Assembly: GCF_000418325.1 (NCBI RefSeq)
Contig: NC_021658.1
Location: 11,360,001 to 11,424,000 of the forward strand
DNA length: 64,000 bases
Direction: 5' to 3'
From: Sorangium cellulosum So0157-2
Lineage (GTDB): Bacteria > Myxococcota_A > Polyangia > Polyangiales > Polyangiaceae
The notes below the pieces were generated by a model. It saw nothing but the letters and a program-made list of their open reading frames with translations, was not told the origin of the DNA and ran no database searches. Within the stretch, counting starts at the first letter, position 1; each line of letters opens with the position of its first letter. Positions 16,193 to 24,521 of this stretch are shown one piece after another. The translations under genes and the position numbers were made by a program.

Positions 16193-17614
16193 CTAGTACA
16201 ACGCAGGACCGCAGCTGACGTCGCCGGCCTCGCAATACGGCCGGCGCAGCTCGGCTCTCGCCGCCACGCCCGCCCGTCGCGAGAGCGCAACGCGCGGGCG
16301 GCCGTCCGCTTTCTTCGGGGGGGTCGGCTCCGCAACCGGCGGCGGAGGCGAGCGCCGCCCCTCCGGCAACGCCGAGACCTGCTGCACCAGGGCTGCCGAG
16401 AGCTTCTCCGCGCGGAGCACGATCCGAGCCGGACGCGTCAAGAGCACGCCCGCGCACAGCACAGCCATTGCGGCGACCGAAACGGCAATGCGGCCGGCGA
16501 GCCTCCGGGGCGGCGTGTCGGCAGCCTTGCTCGGGGCCATCATCGGCGCTCGACCAGGTCCTCGGACGAGGGAGGGCGGGGGCGACAGGACCAGCTCCTG
16601 CGGTTCCGGAGCCGTCCACGATGGCACGTCGAGAGAGGGGATCTCCGGATGCTGAGGCTCATCGTCGTTCAGCAGCGAAGCCGCCGGCTCGACCTCGGAC
16701 GAACGGGCGTCCGGCTCTTCCGTCACCGGCGCCGGCGAGCGCGGAGCGTCCAGATGGGAGCTGCGCAAGGTCGACGGCGCGCCACCGGTGACCACGGCCA
16801 TCTCCTCGTCGCCGCTCGGTTCCAGGTCCAGCGTGGGCCATGCCTCCACGAGGCCCTCGAGCACGGTGATGAAGTGGTCCACGTTCCTGTATCTGCGACG
16901 CGGGTCCTCTTCCAAGGCCATCTCGATGGCGGCAGCGACAGCGCGCGGTGTACCGACCGGGATCACAGGCTTGTCCCGCTGCGCCCCGAGCGTGCCGGGC
17001 AGACCGGCGTCGAGCGAGCGACGGCAAACGAGCTCGTAGAGCAAGGTCCCGAGTCCATACACGTCGGCCCGTGGCCCCACCCGGTCGCCGCGCAGCAGCT
17101 CCGGAGGCGCCACCAGCGGCTCCCGCGCGGCCTCGTGCGGCTCGATCCGGAACAGCCGGACCAGGCCGAACTGGTTGATGCTGTAGTCCCGCTTCGACGT
17201 GATGAACACGCGGTCCGGCCCGAGCGCCCCATGGCACCAGCCCAGCGCGTGGCACCGCTGGATCGCGCGGGCGACATCGATCACCATCTGCAGCGCCGTG
17301 GCGCCGAGATCGGCCCCCCGTGTCGCGTCCTTGAGGCTGATCCCGTGGCTTCGCCGGCACGCGACCCACGCGGAGAGGCCGCCAGCGTCGCCGTACAGCA
17401 CGGGCTCGAGCTGCGGGACCGCTCGCGCGATCTCCTGCAGGCGCTGAAGCTCGGAAGCGAAGGCCGTTCGGTCCATCGATTGGCCTTCGCGCAGGTGCAA
17501 CCAGACGGTCGCGCCCTCATCGCCGACCTGCTGGGCGAGGAACGTGCGGACCATGCCATCGTGAACCTCGCTGAGGATCCGGTGACCCTCCCAGATGATA
17601 CCGGGCTCTACCAC
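16193..17614 (-). CDS. Transmembrane pseudokinase (degenerate Hanks-type Ser/Thr kinase)
   Basis: The 473-residue product keeps the protein-kinase fold order but not its chemistry. The helix-loop region reads CHGALGPDRVFI where active kinases have HRDxKPxNI (residues 128-130 are HGA), DFG is replaced by QFG (148-150), and the beta-3 strand has VWLH with no lysine. VAPPELL and ADVYGLGTLLYELV still mark the activation-segment end and helix F. A linker rich in Pro, Glu and Asp follows, then one membrane segment (VSVAAMAVLCAGVLL) and a basic outer tail with two cysteines. Start is GTG at 17614, inside the upstream gene, with GGAGG ten bases before. Probably a scaffold or ligand-controlled switch; partner unknown. 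Confidence 0.85.
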   Translation of the reverse strand: MVEPGIIWEGHRILSEVHDGMVRTFLAQQVGDEGATVWLHLREGQSMDRTAFASELQRLQEIARAVPQLEPVLYGDAGGLSAWVACRRSHGISLKDATRGADLGATALQMVIDVARAIQRCHALGWCHGALGPDRVFITSKRDYSINQFGLVRLFRIEPHEAAREPLVAPPELLRGDRVGPRADVYGLGTLLYELVCRRSLDAGLPGTLGAQRDKPVIPVGTPRAVAAAIEMALEEDPRRRYRNVDHFITVLEGLVEAWPTLDLEPSGDEEMAVVTGGAPSTLRSSHLDAPRSPAPVTEEPDARSSEVEPAASLLNDDEPQHPEIPSLDVPSWTAPEPQELVLSPPPSLVRGPGRAPMMAPSKAADTPPRRLAGRIAVSVAAMAVLCAGVLLTRPARIVLRAEKLSAALVQQVSALPEGRRSPPPPVAEPTPPKKADGRPRVALSRRAGVAARAELRRPYCEAGDVSCGPALY

Positions 17615-18582
17615 GAGAAACGCACCTCCGCGCCAGCGCCGTGCGCGCGGATCTGGGCGCCGCTCGGGAGCATGGCAACCACGAGTGTCGCGGCCCCCAG
17701 CGCGGTACCTGCGACGAGGGCTGCCGTGCTGATGTGCTGCTGTACCTCGACGGCGTGCAACTCTTCCAGCAACTTCGGGTTTCCGGTCGAACGGGGCTTG
17801 CACATCTCGGCCTGGAGGGCGCTGTCCTGGAGCGATGCCACGACGTGCAGCACGATCCCGGACACCAGGAACGCCCCCGATGCCGCTGAGCCCGCATAGA
17901 GAAGCCACGGCGCCGGAGGAGCCGCCGGTTGTGCCGGCGCGCCCGCCGGCCTCGCCGGCGGCGGCGCGGCCGGGCGGAGGCGCGCCGGCTCCGGGCTCAG
18001 GAGCACGGCCCGCGCGTCTCCCGCGGTGACACGCACGGTGGAGCGCGCCTTCCGGCCGTCCGGCAACGCCGCGGTCACCTCGTGCTGCCCGGGCTCGACG
18101 TAGATCCGGCCGCTCTCGTCCACGATCCGGCCGTCCACCAGCACGGGCGCCGCCCCGGCGGGCGCGAACACGCGGAGCTCCGTGACCTGCCGGCGCGCCG
18201 CGGCCAGGTCCGCGTGCCGCGTGTCGTGGAGGCGCCGCTCCATGGGCGTGGCCGGCGGGCGCATCTCCTGCACGCAGCGCGTGAGCTCCCCCGCCGCGTC
18301 CACCCAGCGCTCGAGGCGGCGGTCGAGCTGCCCGAGCTGGCAGATCGCCACCGTGGATCTCTCGAGCTCATAGATCTGCGCCCACAGGTGGCGAGCGCGC
18401 GCGATTTCGAGCCGATCGAAGGCCGCCTCCGCCTCCCTGACCAAGGCCGCCACGCGCGGCGACCGAGGTGGCGGCGGTGGTGGTCGTGGCGGCGAGGCGG
18501 CGGAGGCCAGCGGGAGCGCGAGGAGGAACATCGCGACGGCCGCCGCCTTCGACCCACCGATGACCAGCGCAGAACGCAGCAA
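17608..18582 (-). CDS. Exported PEGA-like membrane protein, partner of the pseudokinase
   Basis: The 324-residue product has a signal peptide (SKAAAVAMFLLALPLASA), a Pro-rich segment and a helical TPR-like region (AEAAFDRLEIARARHLWAQI...). A PEGA-like beta-sandwich (VLVDGRIVDESGRIYVEPGQHEVTAALPDG) is followed by a Pro/Ala linker and two hydrophobic segments near the C-terminus. The same plan recurs at 55334-56296 near the active kinase. Start is TTG at 18582 with GAGGTGA seven bases upstream. The stop codon overlaps the pseudokinase GTG, so the two are coupled. Likely an envelope protein working with the pseudokinase (inference). Confidence 0.8.
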   Translation of the reverse strand: MLRSALVIGGSKAAAVAMFLLALPLASAASPPRPPPPPPRSPRVAALVREAEAAFDRLEIARARHLWAQIYELERSTVAICQLGQLDRRLERWVDAAGELTRCVQEMRPPATPMERRLHDTRHADLAAARRQVTELRVFAPAGAAPVLVDGRIVDESGRIYVEPGQHEVTAALPDGRKARSTVRVTAGDARAVLLSPEPARLRPAAPPPARPAGAPAQPAAPPAPWLLYAGSAASGAFLVSGIVLHVVASLQDSALQAEMCKPRSTGNPKLLEELHAVEVQQHISTAALVAGTALGAATLVVAMLPSGAQIRAHGAGAEVRFSW

Positions 18583-19432
18583 GCTTCACCTCGGCCCGAC
18601 GCGAGGACTGGATGCCGCGCTGGCCCAGTCCGGCGCCCCATCCCTACTTCCCGCCCAGCCTCGGCCGTAGCGGCGTCCCTTCCTCGCGCAGAGGTGAGTT
18701 ACCACGGGTCTCCTGGCGCTGTGAATCCCTGATGATCCAATTTGCTGGTCAGGAACGCATTGTGTTTCTCGAGCAAAAATTCTCACCGCCGACGGCTGGT
18801 GCGCTCGCCATGGATGTCCCTCGGCCGTCGCGGCCTCTCCGAGCGGCCCGGCGTCCGCCTCGACCAGCGTCGCCGCGCTGTCTGCTCCGGCGCCATGTAC
18901 GCGACATAGACGGCAGCACCGAGCCCACACTTGAACCCGGCACGCCGGTCGCAACAGGCGCGGCACGCGAACGTTCAACACCATTACCGCCGTTCTCGTT
19001 TGCTGTTCCATCCCTTCGTGTATCGTTGACCCGACACATGGATCGGAGTCCGTGTTGGACGAGGAGACTCTGGAGGCTGGCGAGCCGCTCGCAGCGCGAG
19101 GTCGGTGCGAAGATGCGGTAGACGAGGGGGCCGACGTCTGGCTGTTGATGTGCGGAGCAGCGACCGACGTATTCATGACGCGCCCGCAAGCGGCCCATTG
19201 CACTTCGGAGCACAGCCAAGGTCGAGCCGCGGGGAAAGCGAAGTGCCGTTCCAGTTGCCCTACTGCATGCTTCGCGCTCTCCACCAGGTGGGAACTCTAC
19301 TGCGAGGAGCGAGCGCCCATGTTCATGAGGAGCATCTGTGAGCAGGCGCGACAGAACGGGCAGAAGAAGTGCCTTAGCTCCTGTTGAGCTAGGAGGCTTG
19401 ACATCGCCGACGAGGGCGCTAGCTGGTGGGGC
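18583..19432. other. Gene-poor stretch
   Basis: About 850 bp of somewhat lower GC. Open frames exist on both strands but none has a Shine-Dalgarno, gene-like codon use and a recognisable product together. A cysteine-rich plus frame from TTG 19052 to 19387 is the best of them but remains unsupported. AGGAGG at 19391-19396 has no start codon at a suitable distance. Confidence 0.4.
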
Positions 19433-19741
19433 ATGCCGGACGTGATCGCGGAACGCACCCTGGAGCTGACACTTCCGAGCGGGACGCAAGAAGGCATCCG
19501 AGTTCGAGTATGGGCCCCCGAATACAGCCCCTATTTTCGATGCTGGGTCGCTGATGTGGAAGTCGCCGGAGCAGGGGACACCGACAAATCACACGGAGCC
19601 GGCATCGACGCTTTCCAGGCGCTGTACAGCGCGCTCCACTTGATTCCGGCGATGCTCGTCAAATATGAGGACGATGGCCGGCTCTCGTGGCTCGGCGAGG
19701 GGTGGACCGGGGTCCCGGCGATCGACCTGACGAATGCGTAA
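19433..19741 (+). CDS. Small hypothetical protein
   Basis: The 102-residue product (RTLELTLPSGTQEGIRVRVW...YFRCWVADVEVAG...GIDAFQALYSALHLIPAML) has alternating strands, then a helix containing the GxDAxQALxxALxxI pattern. This resembles the small DUF6968-type proteins found scattered in proteobacteria, from memory and not verified. Codon use is good. The Shine-Dalgarno is weak (ggtgggg). It is an orphan gene. Confidence 0.6.
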   Translation: MPDVIAERTLELTLPSGTQEGIRVRVWAPEYSPYFRCWVADVEVAGAGDTDKSHGAGIDAFQALYSALHLIPAMLVKYEDDGRLSWLGEGWTGVPAIDLTNA

Positions 19742-20031
19742 GCAGGGTCGGCCGCGCCGTTGGGTCGGGCGCCGTGCAGCGCGAGGCCGGCGCGGCGCCG
19801 AGCGCGCCGCCGTCCGCTGCGTCGAGCTCCCGCCGCCCGGCCCCATCCAGGCTCACCCGGGCGCACCGCCCCCTTCACCCCCACGCGCGCCTCGGGCACG
19901 GGCTCGGCATGGTCCCCGCCGGGCAGCCGCAGCGGTGGCGGCGCGCGCCGTCCAGCTCGGCGCCGCCGTCGGCCACCTGGCCGAGCTCGCCAGCACGGCC
20001 GCGCTGGCGGACCGTGCTGGCGGCGTGCTCG

Positions 20032-20433
20032 TCATACGCGCGCTCGGCCGAGCGCTGCCTGCACCAGGAGCAGCAGCGCGTCGAGCTGCACCGGCTTGCT
20101 GACGATCCGGAATGCTCCCGCCTTCGAGCAGCGCACGACGGACTCATCGGACGCATAGCCCGTGACCACGATGATCGGCAGGTACGGGTCGAGGCGCTTC
20201 AAGGCGGCCACCGTCTCGTCTCCCCCCATCCCCGGCATCCGCAGGTCGGTGATCGCAAGGTCGAAGGGCTCCCGCTGTGCCTTCTGCACCGCTGCTTCGC
20301 CGCTCTCCGCGGTAGCGACCTCGTACCCCTCCGAGGAGAGGAAGAGATCCAGCGTGTCTCGAATGTCTTCCTCGTCATCGATCACCAGGACCCGATGGCC
20401 GCTGCCCTGGAGCTCGCTAAGGTCGGCGTTCAC
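20032..20433 (-). CDS. Single-domain response regulator
   Basis: The 133-residue product is only a receiver domain: acidic pair (VLVIDDEEDIRD), phosphoacceptor Asp63 in ITDLRMPG, the Thr of VVTGYA and the Lys of SKPVQ. There is no output domain. Start is GTG at 20433 with a GAGGAGG close upstream; the long extension upstream of it has no gene-like features. No histidine kinase is adjacent, so its partner must lie elsewhere. Likely a phosphate shuttle or a regulator acting by protein contact, as is common in myxobacteria. Confidence 0.9.
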   Translation of the reverse strand: MNADLSELQGSGHRVLVIDDEEDIRDTLDLFLSSEGYEVATAESGEAAVQKAQREPFDLAITDLRMPGMGGDETVAALKRLDPYLPIIVVTGYASDESVVRCSKAGAFRIVSKPVQLDALLLLVQAALGRARV

Positions 20434-20780
20434 GTCTCCTCCTCGCTTTGGTCCGTCGCCCGAGAGCCGGGCAGCCCCATGCAGGCTGTGGCCTCCTCGC
20501 CGGGCTCCCCTGGACCGGAAGCCTACCGCAACTCTCCACGTCAGCGACGGTCCCGATCGCGTCGGCGTGCGCCTCGATGCCACGTCCGCGCTCCGTTGCC
20601 TGCGGCCAGCCGGGCGGGGCGTCCAGGTACGCGGCGCCGGCGAGCCCGGGGCGGGCCGTGCGGGCCGACCCCCTCCGGTCACAGAGCACGACCGCGACGC
20701 CCACCCGAGCGCCCGGCAGGTTGCATCCCGTCAACCCAGGATCGACACTCGGGGCGCCCCTGACCAAAGGAGGGTATCTC

Positions 20781-21602
20781 ATGGGTTATCGCAATCTCAG
20801 CCCCCAGGCGATGGTCAACATCTCGGGCCCGTGGCTCGATCCGGAGCAGGACCGGAAGGTCTTCACATCGCTGCCGCTGCTCGCCCCGCTCCTGCCCGCG
20901 GTCGATGAGGCGCACGGCCGGATCCTCACCACGCAGCGGCTCGGCACCAGCCTCCAGCAGCAGGCCAAGGCGCTCATGGAGAAAGCCCTCGCGCTCGACG
21001 CAACCCACGATCGCAAGCTGCGCGGGGCGTACAACTACCTCGGCGCGCTCGCCGAGATGACCGACGATCCCGAGTTCGCCGCGGCGCTCCTCGACCTGCG
21101 CGATCGGCTCGCGCCGGCGGGGCTCAAGGCCGTCGCGCGGAGCTACGGCGACCAGGCCGGCGACGCCAAGCTGCTCCCGTCGCGGCTCAACGAGGCGTCG
21201 GAGAAGCTGCTCAAGAAGCTGAAGACGCCCGAGGGGCCGCTCTCGCAGGTGGTGGACGCCTGGGTCGCCGCCGCGCTCGACATCGAGAAGGTGGAGGCGC
21301 AGCGCGAGCAGCTCGCGCTGAATACCCCGGCGAACATCGACGGCGCGACGCCGCGCGAGGTGCTGAACGCCCGCAACGCCTGGATCCGCGTGGTCCGGGC
21401 CATCGAGACGAACCTCGCCCTCGAGAAGGCGGCGACCGGAGAGATCACCGAACGCCTCCTCGGCCGGCTCCGCCGCGAGTCCGCTCGGGCCGACCGCCGC
21501 GGCCGCAAGGGCGGCACCGAGGGCGCGGTCGAGCCCGCGCCGGCCGGCGACGACGTGCCGCCCGCCGGCAGCGACGACGACGATCCCTTCGACGGCGCCT
21601 GA
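20781..21602 (+). CDS. Hypothetical helical protein
   Basis: The 273-residue product has no signal peptide. It is largely alpha-helical with charged heptad-like stretches (LGTSLQQQAKALMEKALALDATHDRKLRGAYNYL; NEASEKLLKKLKT; ALEKAATGEITERLLGRLRRESARADRR) and ends in an acidic tail (DDDDPFDGA). AGGAGGG seven bases before the ATG defines the start. Function not recognised. It stands alone. Confidence 0.7.
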   Translation: MGYRNLSPQAMVNISGPWLDPEQDRKVFTSLPLLAPLLPAVDEAHGRILTTQRLGTSLQQQAKALMEKALALDATHDRKLRGAYNYLGALAEMTDDPEFAAALLDLRDRLAPAGLKAVARSYGDQAGDAKLLPSRLNEASEKLLKKLKTPEGPLSQVVDAWVAAALDIEKVEAQREQLALNTPANIDGATPREVLNARNAWIRVVRAIETNLALEKAATGEITERLLGRLRRESARADRRGRKGGTEGAVEPAPAGDDVPPAGSDDDDPFDGA

Positions 21603-21755
21603 GCCGAGCACTCCTGACCCCGCGCCGCGATGAATCCCCGCGGGGGACGACACGACGCAAGCCAGTAAGCCCGCTTGCTCGATCAGCCGCCCTCCACCGC
21701 ATGAAAGCAATCAATCTTACATAATCTGCCGCGTGCCGGCGGGTGCGCGACAGTC

Positions 21756-22012
21756 CATTCGTCCGAAATGGGTACCGGGCGGCAATTCTGGTGAGATATC
21801 TTACTCAAAAGCGCCGCCGAGCAGCGACATCGAGTAAGAAGCCTTACGCAAAAGCGCCTCCGGGAGGCGATCGCGTGGAAGAAAGCTTACGTCGATCTGC
21901 CCCCGGGCGGCGATCGCCGACAGTGGACTTGCGCCGAACGCCGCCGGCCGGCAATCTCGCGTAAGCTCTCTTACGCCGATGCGCTTCCGAGCAGCGCCGG
22001 CCGGCGCTCAGG
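21756..22012. repeat. Degenerate tandem array, six units of about 43 bp
   Basis: Units begin near 21756, 21800, 21843, 21886, 21928 and 21970 (steps 44, 43, 43, 42, 42). Each opens with a cttacg-like motif, then (c)aaagcgcc, then a G/C-rich core ending in ggcgatcg or ggcaatct. The period, shared core and absence of a convincing coding frame suggest a binding-site or structural array. A single related unit stands at 22802-22840 beyond the RidA-like gene. Confidence 0.6.
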
Positions 22013-22134
22013 TCGCGCCGAGGCGCCGCCCGGCGCTACCTGCCGCGCTCCCGCGGCGAGGAACCACGAGAGCGCCAGCCGCGCGGGGCGCTCGGCCCTC
22101 GAATCCCGAGGCCGGTGTCTGGTGAAGCCATCGA

Positions 22135-22533
22135 TCATGTGGACTGAGGAATGCGCGCGATGACCTTGATCTCGAAATCGAAGCCCGCCAGCCAGTTCAC
22201 GCCCACCGCGGTCCAGTTCGGGTAGGGCGGCTCCCCGATCGCCTTCAGTCGAACCGCGTTCACCGCCTCCCACTGCTTGGCCGGATCGGTGTGGAACGAG
22301 GTCACGTCGACGACGTCGTCGAACGTGCAGCCGGCGGCCTTCAGCACCGCCGCGAGGTTGTCGAAGGCGAGCTGGACCTGCTTTTCGAAGACCGGCTCGG
22401 GCGACCCGTCCTCGCGGCTGCCGACTTGACCCGAGACGAACAGAAGGTCGCCCGAGCGGATCGCCGCCGAGTAGCGGTTGATCTCGTAGAGCGCCTGCCG
22501 ACCGGCAGGGAAGATCGCATCGCGTTTGGCCAT
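22135..22533 (-). CDS. RidA/YjgF-family protein lacking the catalytic arginine
   Basis: The 132-residue product has the trimeric RidA fold signature (YSAAIRSGDLLFVSGQVGSREDG, QVQLAFDNLAAVLKAAGCTFDDVVDVTSFH, EIKVIARIPQ). Where RidA imine deaminases have the ARS/catalytic Arg motif, this protein reads PNWTAVGVNWLAG, so it is likely one of the non-deaminase Rid subfamilies. ATG at 22533 has AGGAG nine bases upstream. It has its own strong promoter about 150 bp upstream. Substrate unknown. Confidence 0.85.
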   Translation of the reverse strand: MAKRDAIFPAGRQALYEINRYSAAIRSGDLLFVSGQVGSREDGSPEPVFEKQVQLAFDNLAAVLKAAGCTFDDVVDVTSFHTDPAKQWEAVNAVRLKAIGEPPYPNWTAVGVNWLAGFDFEIKVIARIPQST

Positions 22534-22684
22534 GATTTGCTCCTGTTCAAACAAGGCAGGCCCGACCTCCCGACGCGGCGTCGTTCCGCCGAGAGAGGCG
22601 AGAGACGTTCGCACCGCTTCAGGGTTTCAGGTCCTCCGCGCTTCATCGTGCGGCGCGGTCGTTGAGATACGCCCCGCGTGCCGG

Positions 22685-22731
22685 TATATAACCCCTACGC
22701 GCCGCATGTCAACACGCATACGCGGCGTATG
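22685..22731 (-). promoter_or_regulatory. Promoter with operator-like palindrome for the RidA-family gene
   Basis: On the minus strand, TTGACA (22712-22707) and TATATA (22690-22685) are separated by 16 bases, close to the vegetative consensus. The perfect palindrome CATACGC-g-GCGTATG lies at 22717-22731 next to the -35. An imperfect second copy (ctacgcgccgcatg, 22695-22708) overlaps the spacer and -35. This layout fits repression by a dimeric regulator, probably encoded elsewhere. Confidence 0.7.
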
Positions 22732-22863
22732 TCTGTTGCTGGAGATGGCAGTGGTCGCGAGATGACGTGCGCAAATGATGGAGGGCTTCTACCCGCGAAG
22801 CGTGCATAAAACGCCGCCCGGCGGCGATCGCTGGCAGTCCGCTCGCGCCTCCCGGCTCGCGGC

Positions 22864-23292
22864 TCACACCCCGCCGCCCTCGGCCGCGCGCGCCGCGGCC
22901 CACCCCTCGCGCGACACGAGCTCGGCCACGCGCGCGCGCACCTCGTCGCGGATCTCTCGCACGCGCTCCACCGGCTTGCCCTTGGGATCCTCGAGGGGCC
23001 AGTCCTCACGCCGGAGCCCTGGGACCACGGGGCACACCTCCCCGCATCCCATGGTGACGAGCAGCGCCGCCTGGCTCGTCAGCGCGTCGGTGAGCCGCTG
23101 GGGCTTCACGGCCGAGAGATCGATCCCCTCCTCCACCATCGCCGCGAGCACCTCGGGATGCACGCGCGGGCCGGGCTCGGTGCCGGCCGAGACGGCGCGC
23201 GCCTTTTCCGGGTCGGACAGGGCGTTGAACCACGCCGCGGCCATCTGGGAACGGCCCGCGTTGTGAACGCAGGCAAAGAGCACGATATTCAT
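22864..23292 (-). CDS. arsC: Arsenate reductase, low-molecular-weight phosphatase type
   Basis: The 142-residue enzyme reduces arsenate to arsenite. The P-loop is CVHNAGR (Cys8, Arg14; CX5R), as in thioredoxin-coupled ArsC and LMW protein tyrosine phosphatases. The redox cysteine region is MGCGEVCPVVPG and the general acid Asp lies in WPLEDPKG. It is the last gene of the ars operon; its ATG overlaps the stop of aqpS (ATGA). The product, arsenite, would leave through the channel encoded upstream. Confidence 0.93.
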   Translation of the reverse strand: MNIVLFACVHNAGRSQMAAAWFNALSDPEKARAVSAGTEPGPRVHPEVLAAMVEEGIDLSAVKPQRLTDALTSQAALLVTMGCGEVCPVVPGLRREDWPLEDPKGKPVERVREIRDEVRARVAELVSREGWAAARAAEGGGV

Positions 23293-24008
23293 GGAGCATC
23301 CTCCGGAAGCGCGCGATCGACCACGCGATCGGCGACCTCGGGCAGGGCGGGGACGAGCCAGCGGAACGCCAGCGTCGCCGCCGCCGCCCCTGCGAGCTGT
23401 GCGACGATGAACCCCGGCGCGTCGGCCGGGCGGATGCCGGCGAACGTGTCGCTCGCGGCCCTGGCGAGCGTCACGGCCGGATTGGCGAACGACGTGGACG
23501 AGGTGAACCAGTAAGCAGCCGTGATGTACGCGCCCACGGCGAAAGGAACCGACTCGGCCCGCCTCCGGACGCTGCCCCAGATGACGGCGAGCAGCCCGAA
23601 CGTCGCGACGAACTCGCTCGCCAGCTGGGCGAGCCCCGAGCGCTCGTGCTGCGACGCCGAGAAGAGGGCCTCTCCGAACATGACATGCGCCACGGCGACG
23701 CCCGCGAAGGCGCCGGCGACCTGGGCCAGGACATACGCGGGCACCTCGCGCCAGGAGAGCCCGCCCTGGCTCGCGTCGGCGAGCGTGACGGCCGGGTTGA
23801 AGTGCGCGCCGGAGATGGCCCCGAAGGTCAGGATAAGCGCGACCAGCGCGGCCCCGGTCGCGATGGTGTTCGCGAGCAGGGCGATCGCCACGTTCCCGCC
23901 GGCGAGGCGCTCGGCCATGATCCCGGACCCGACCACGGTCGCGAGCAAGAGGGCCGTCCCGAGCGCCTCGGCGACGGCCCTGCGGAGGAGATCAGCGCGC
24001 GGCGGCAT
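23289..24008 (-). CDS. aqpS: Aquaglyceroporin-family channel of the ars operon
   Basis: The 239-residue MIP-family membrane channel has six predicted membrane helices and two NPA boxes (GAHFNPAVTLAD and SFANPAVTLARA). In ars operons such AqpS-type channels replace ArsB/Acr3 pumps and let arsenite diffuse out after arsenate reduction; that role is taken from the known rhizobial case. No ArsB or Acr3 gene is present here. The ATG at 24008 overlaps the end of arsI by 17 bp; another ATG 16 codons upstream is possible but lies deeper in arsI. Confidence 0.88.
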   Translation of the reverse strand: MPPRADLLRRAVAEALGTALLLATVVGSGIMAERLAGGNVAIALLANTIATGAALVALILTFGAISGAHFNPAVTLADASQGGLSWREVPAYVLAQVAGAFAGVAVAHVMFGEALFSASQHERSGLAQLASEFVATFGLLAVIWGSVRRRAESVPFAVGAYITAAYWFTSSTSFANPAVTLARAASDTFAGIRPADAPGFIVAQLAGAAAATLAFRWLVPALPEVADRVVDRALPEDAP

Positions 24009-24465
24009 CGCCCTGCTTGGACGGGACGCAGCACGACGGCGCGCAGCACGCGGCATCGGCCTTCGAGGGCATCGCGGGCTGGCTCCCCATCACGGCCGCT
24101 TCGCCCTTCACCACGAACACCTCCCAGGAGTTGCCGTCGGGGTCCTCGATCCAGACCTTGTCCTGCACCGCATAGCAACAGGCCGTGTCCTCCTCCGTGA
24201 ACGTCGTGAGCTCCGCGGCCTCGAAGCGCCGCTTGGCCTCGAGCACGTCGTCCGTGCTCGCCACCTGGACGCCGAAGTGGCTCGCGTTGACGCCGGTGCG
24301 CGGCGCCTCCTGCATGGTGAGGTTCAACGAAGGCGACTCGAGGTCGAACTTCGCATACCCGGGGCGGCGCTTCGTGGCGCGCACGCCAAAGGCCTTTTCG
24401 TAGAACGCGACCGACGCGTCGATGCTGGAGACGTTGAGCGAGAGATGAGGCTTGAGGACATTCAT
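23992..24465 (-). CDS. arsI: ArsI, C-As lyase (VOC-fold organoarsenical demethylase)
   Basis: The 157-residue enzyme is predicted to split the C-As bond of trivalent organoarsenicals such as MAs(III), using Fe(II) and O2. The vicinal cysteine pair Cys96-Cys97 in ACCYAVQDKVWIEDPDG, with His7, His63 (ASHFGVQV) and Glu115 (SWEVF), matches the ArsI metal and substrate ligands. The C-terminus is an extra Cys-rich tail (ACCAPSCC), common in this family. It lies between arsR and aqpS in one transcription unit. CadI-type relatives are the main alternative, but context favours ArsI. Confidence 0.92.
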   Translation of the reverse strand: MNVLKPHLSLNVSSIDASVAFYEKAFGVRATKRRPGYAKFDLESPSLNLTMQEAPRTGVNASHFGVQVASTDDVLEAKRRFEAAELTTFTEEDTACCYAVQDKVWIEDPDGNSWEVFVVKGEAAVMGSQPAMPSKADAACCAPSCCVPSKQGDAAAR

Positions 24466-24521
24466 CGCGTACCTTCCTTCCACTTGCTTCCAAAAAGTTC
24501 GAAGTAACAGGGCAAAAAAAA

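Noticed and set aside
19052..19387. Plus-strand Cys-rich 111-codon frame from TTG
   Set aside because: No ribosome site, mediocre codon use and no recognisable pattern; left as gene-poor sequence.
21756..22012. CRISPR array
   Set aside because: Units are degenerate throughout, there is no alternation of invariant repeat and unique spacer, and no cas gene is nearby.
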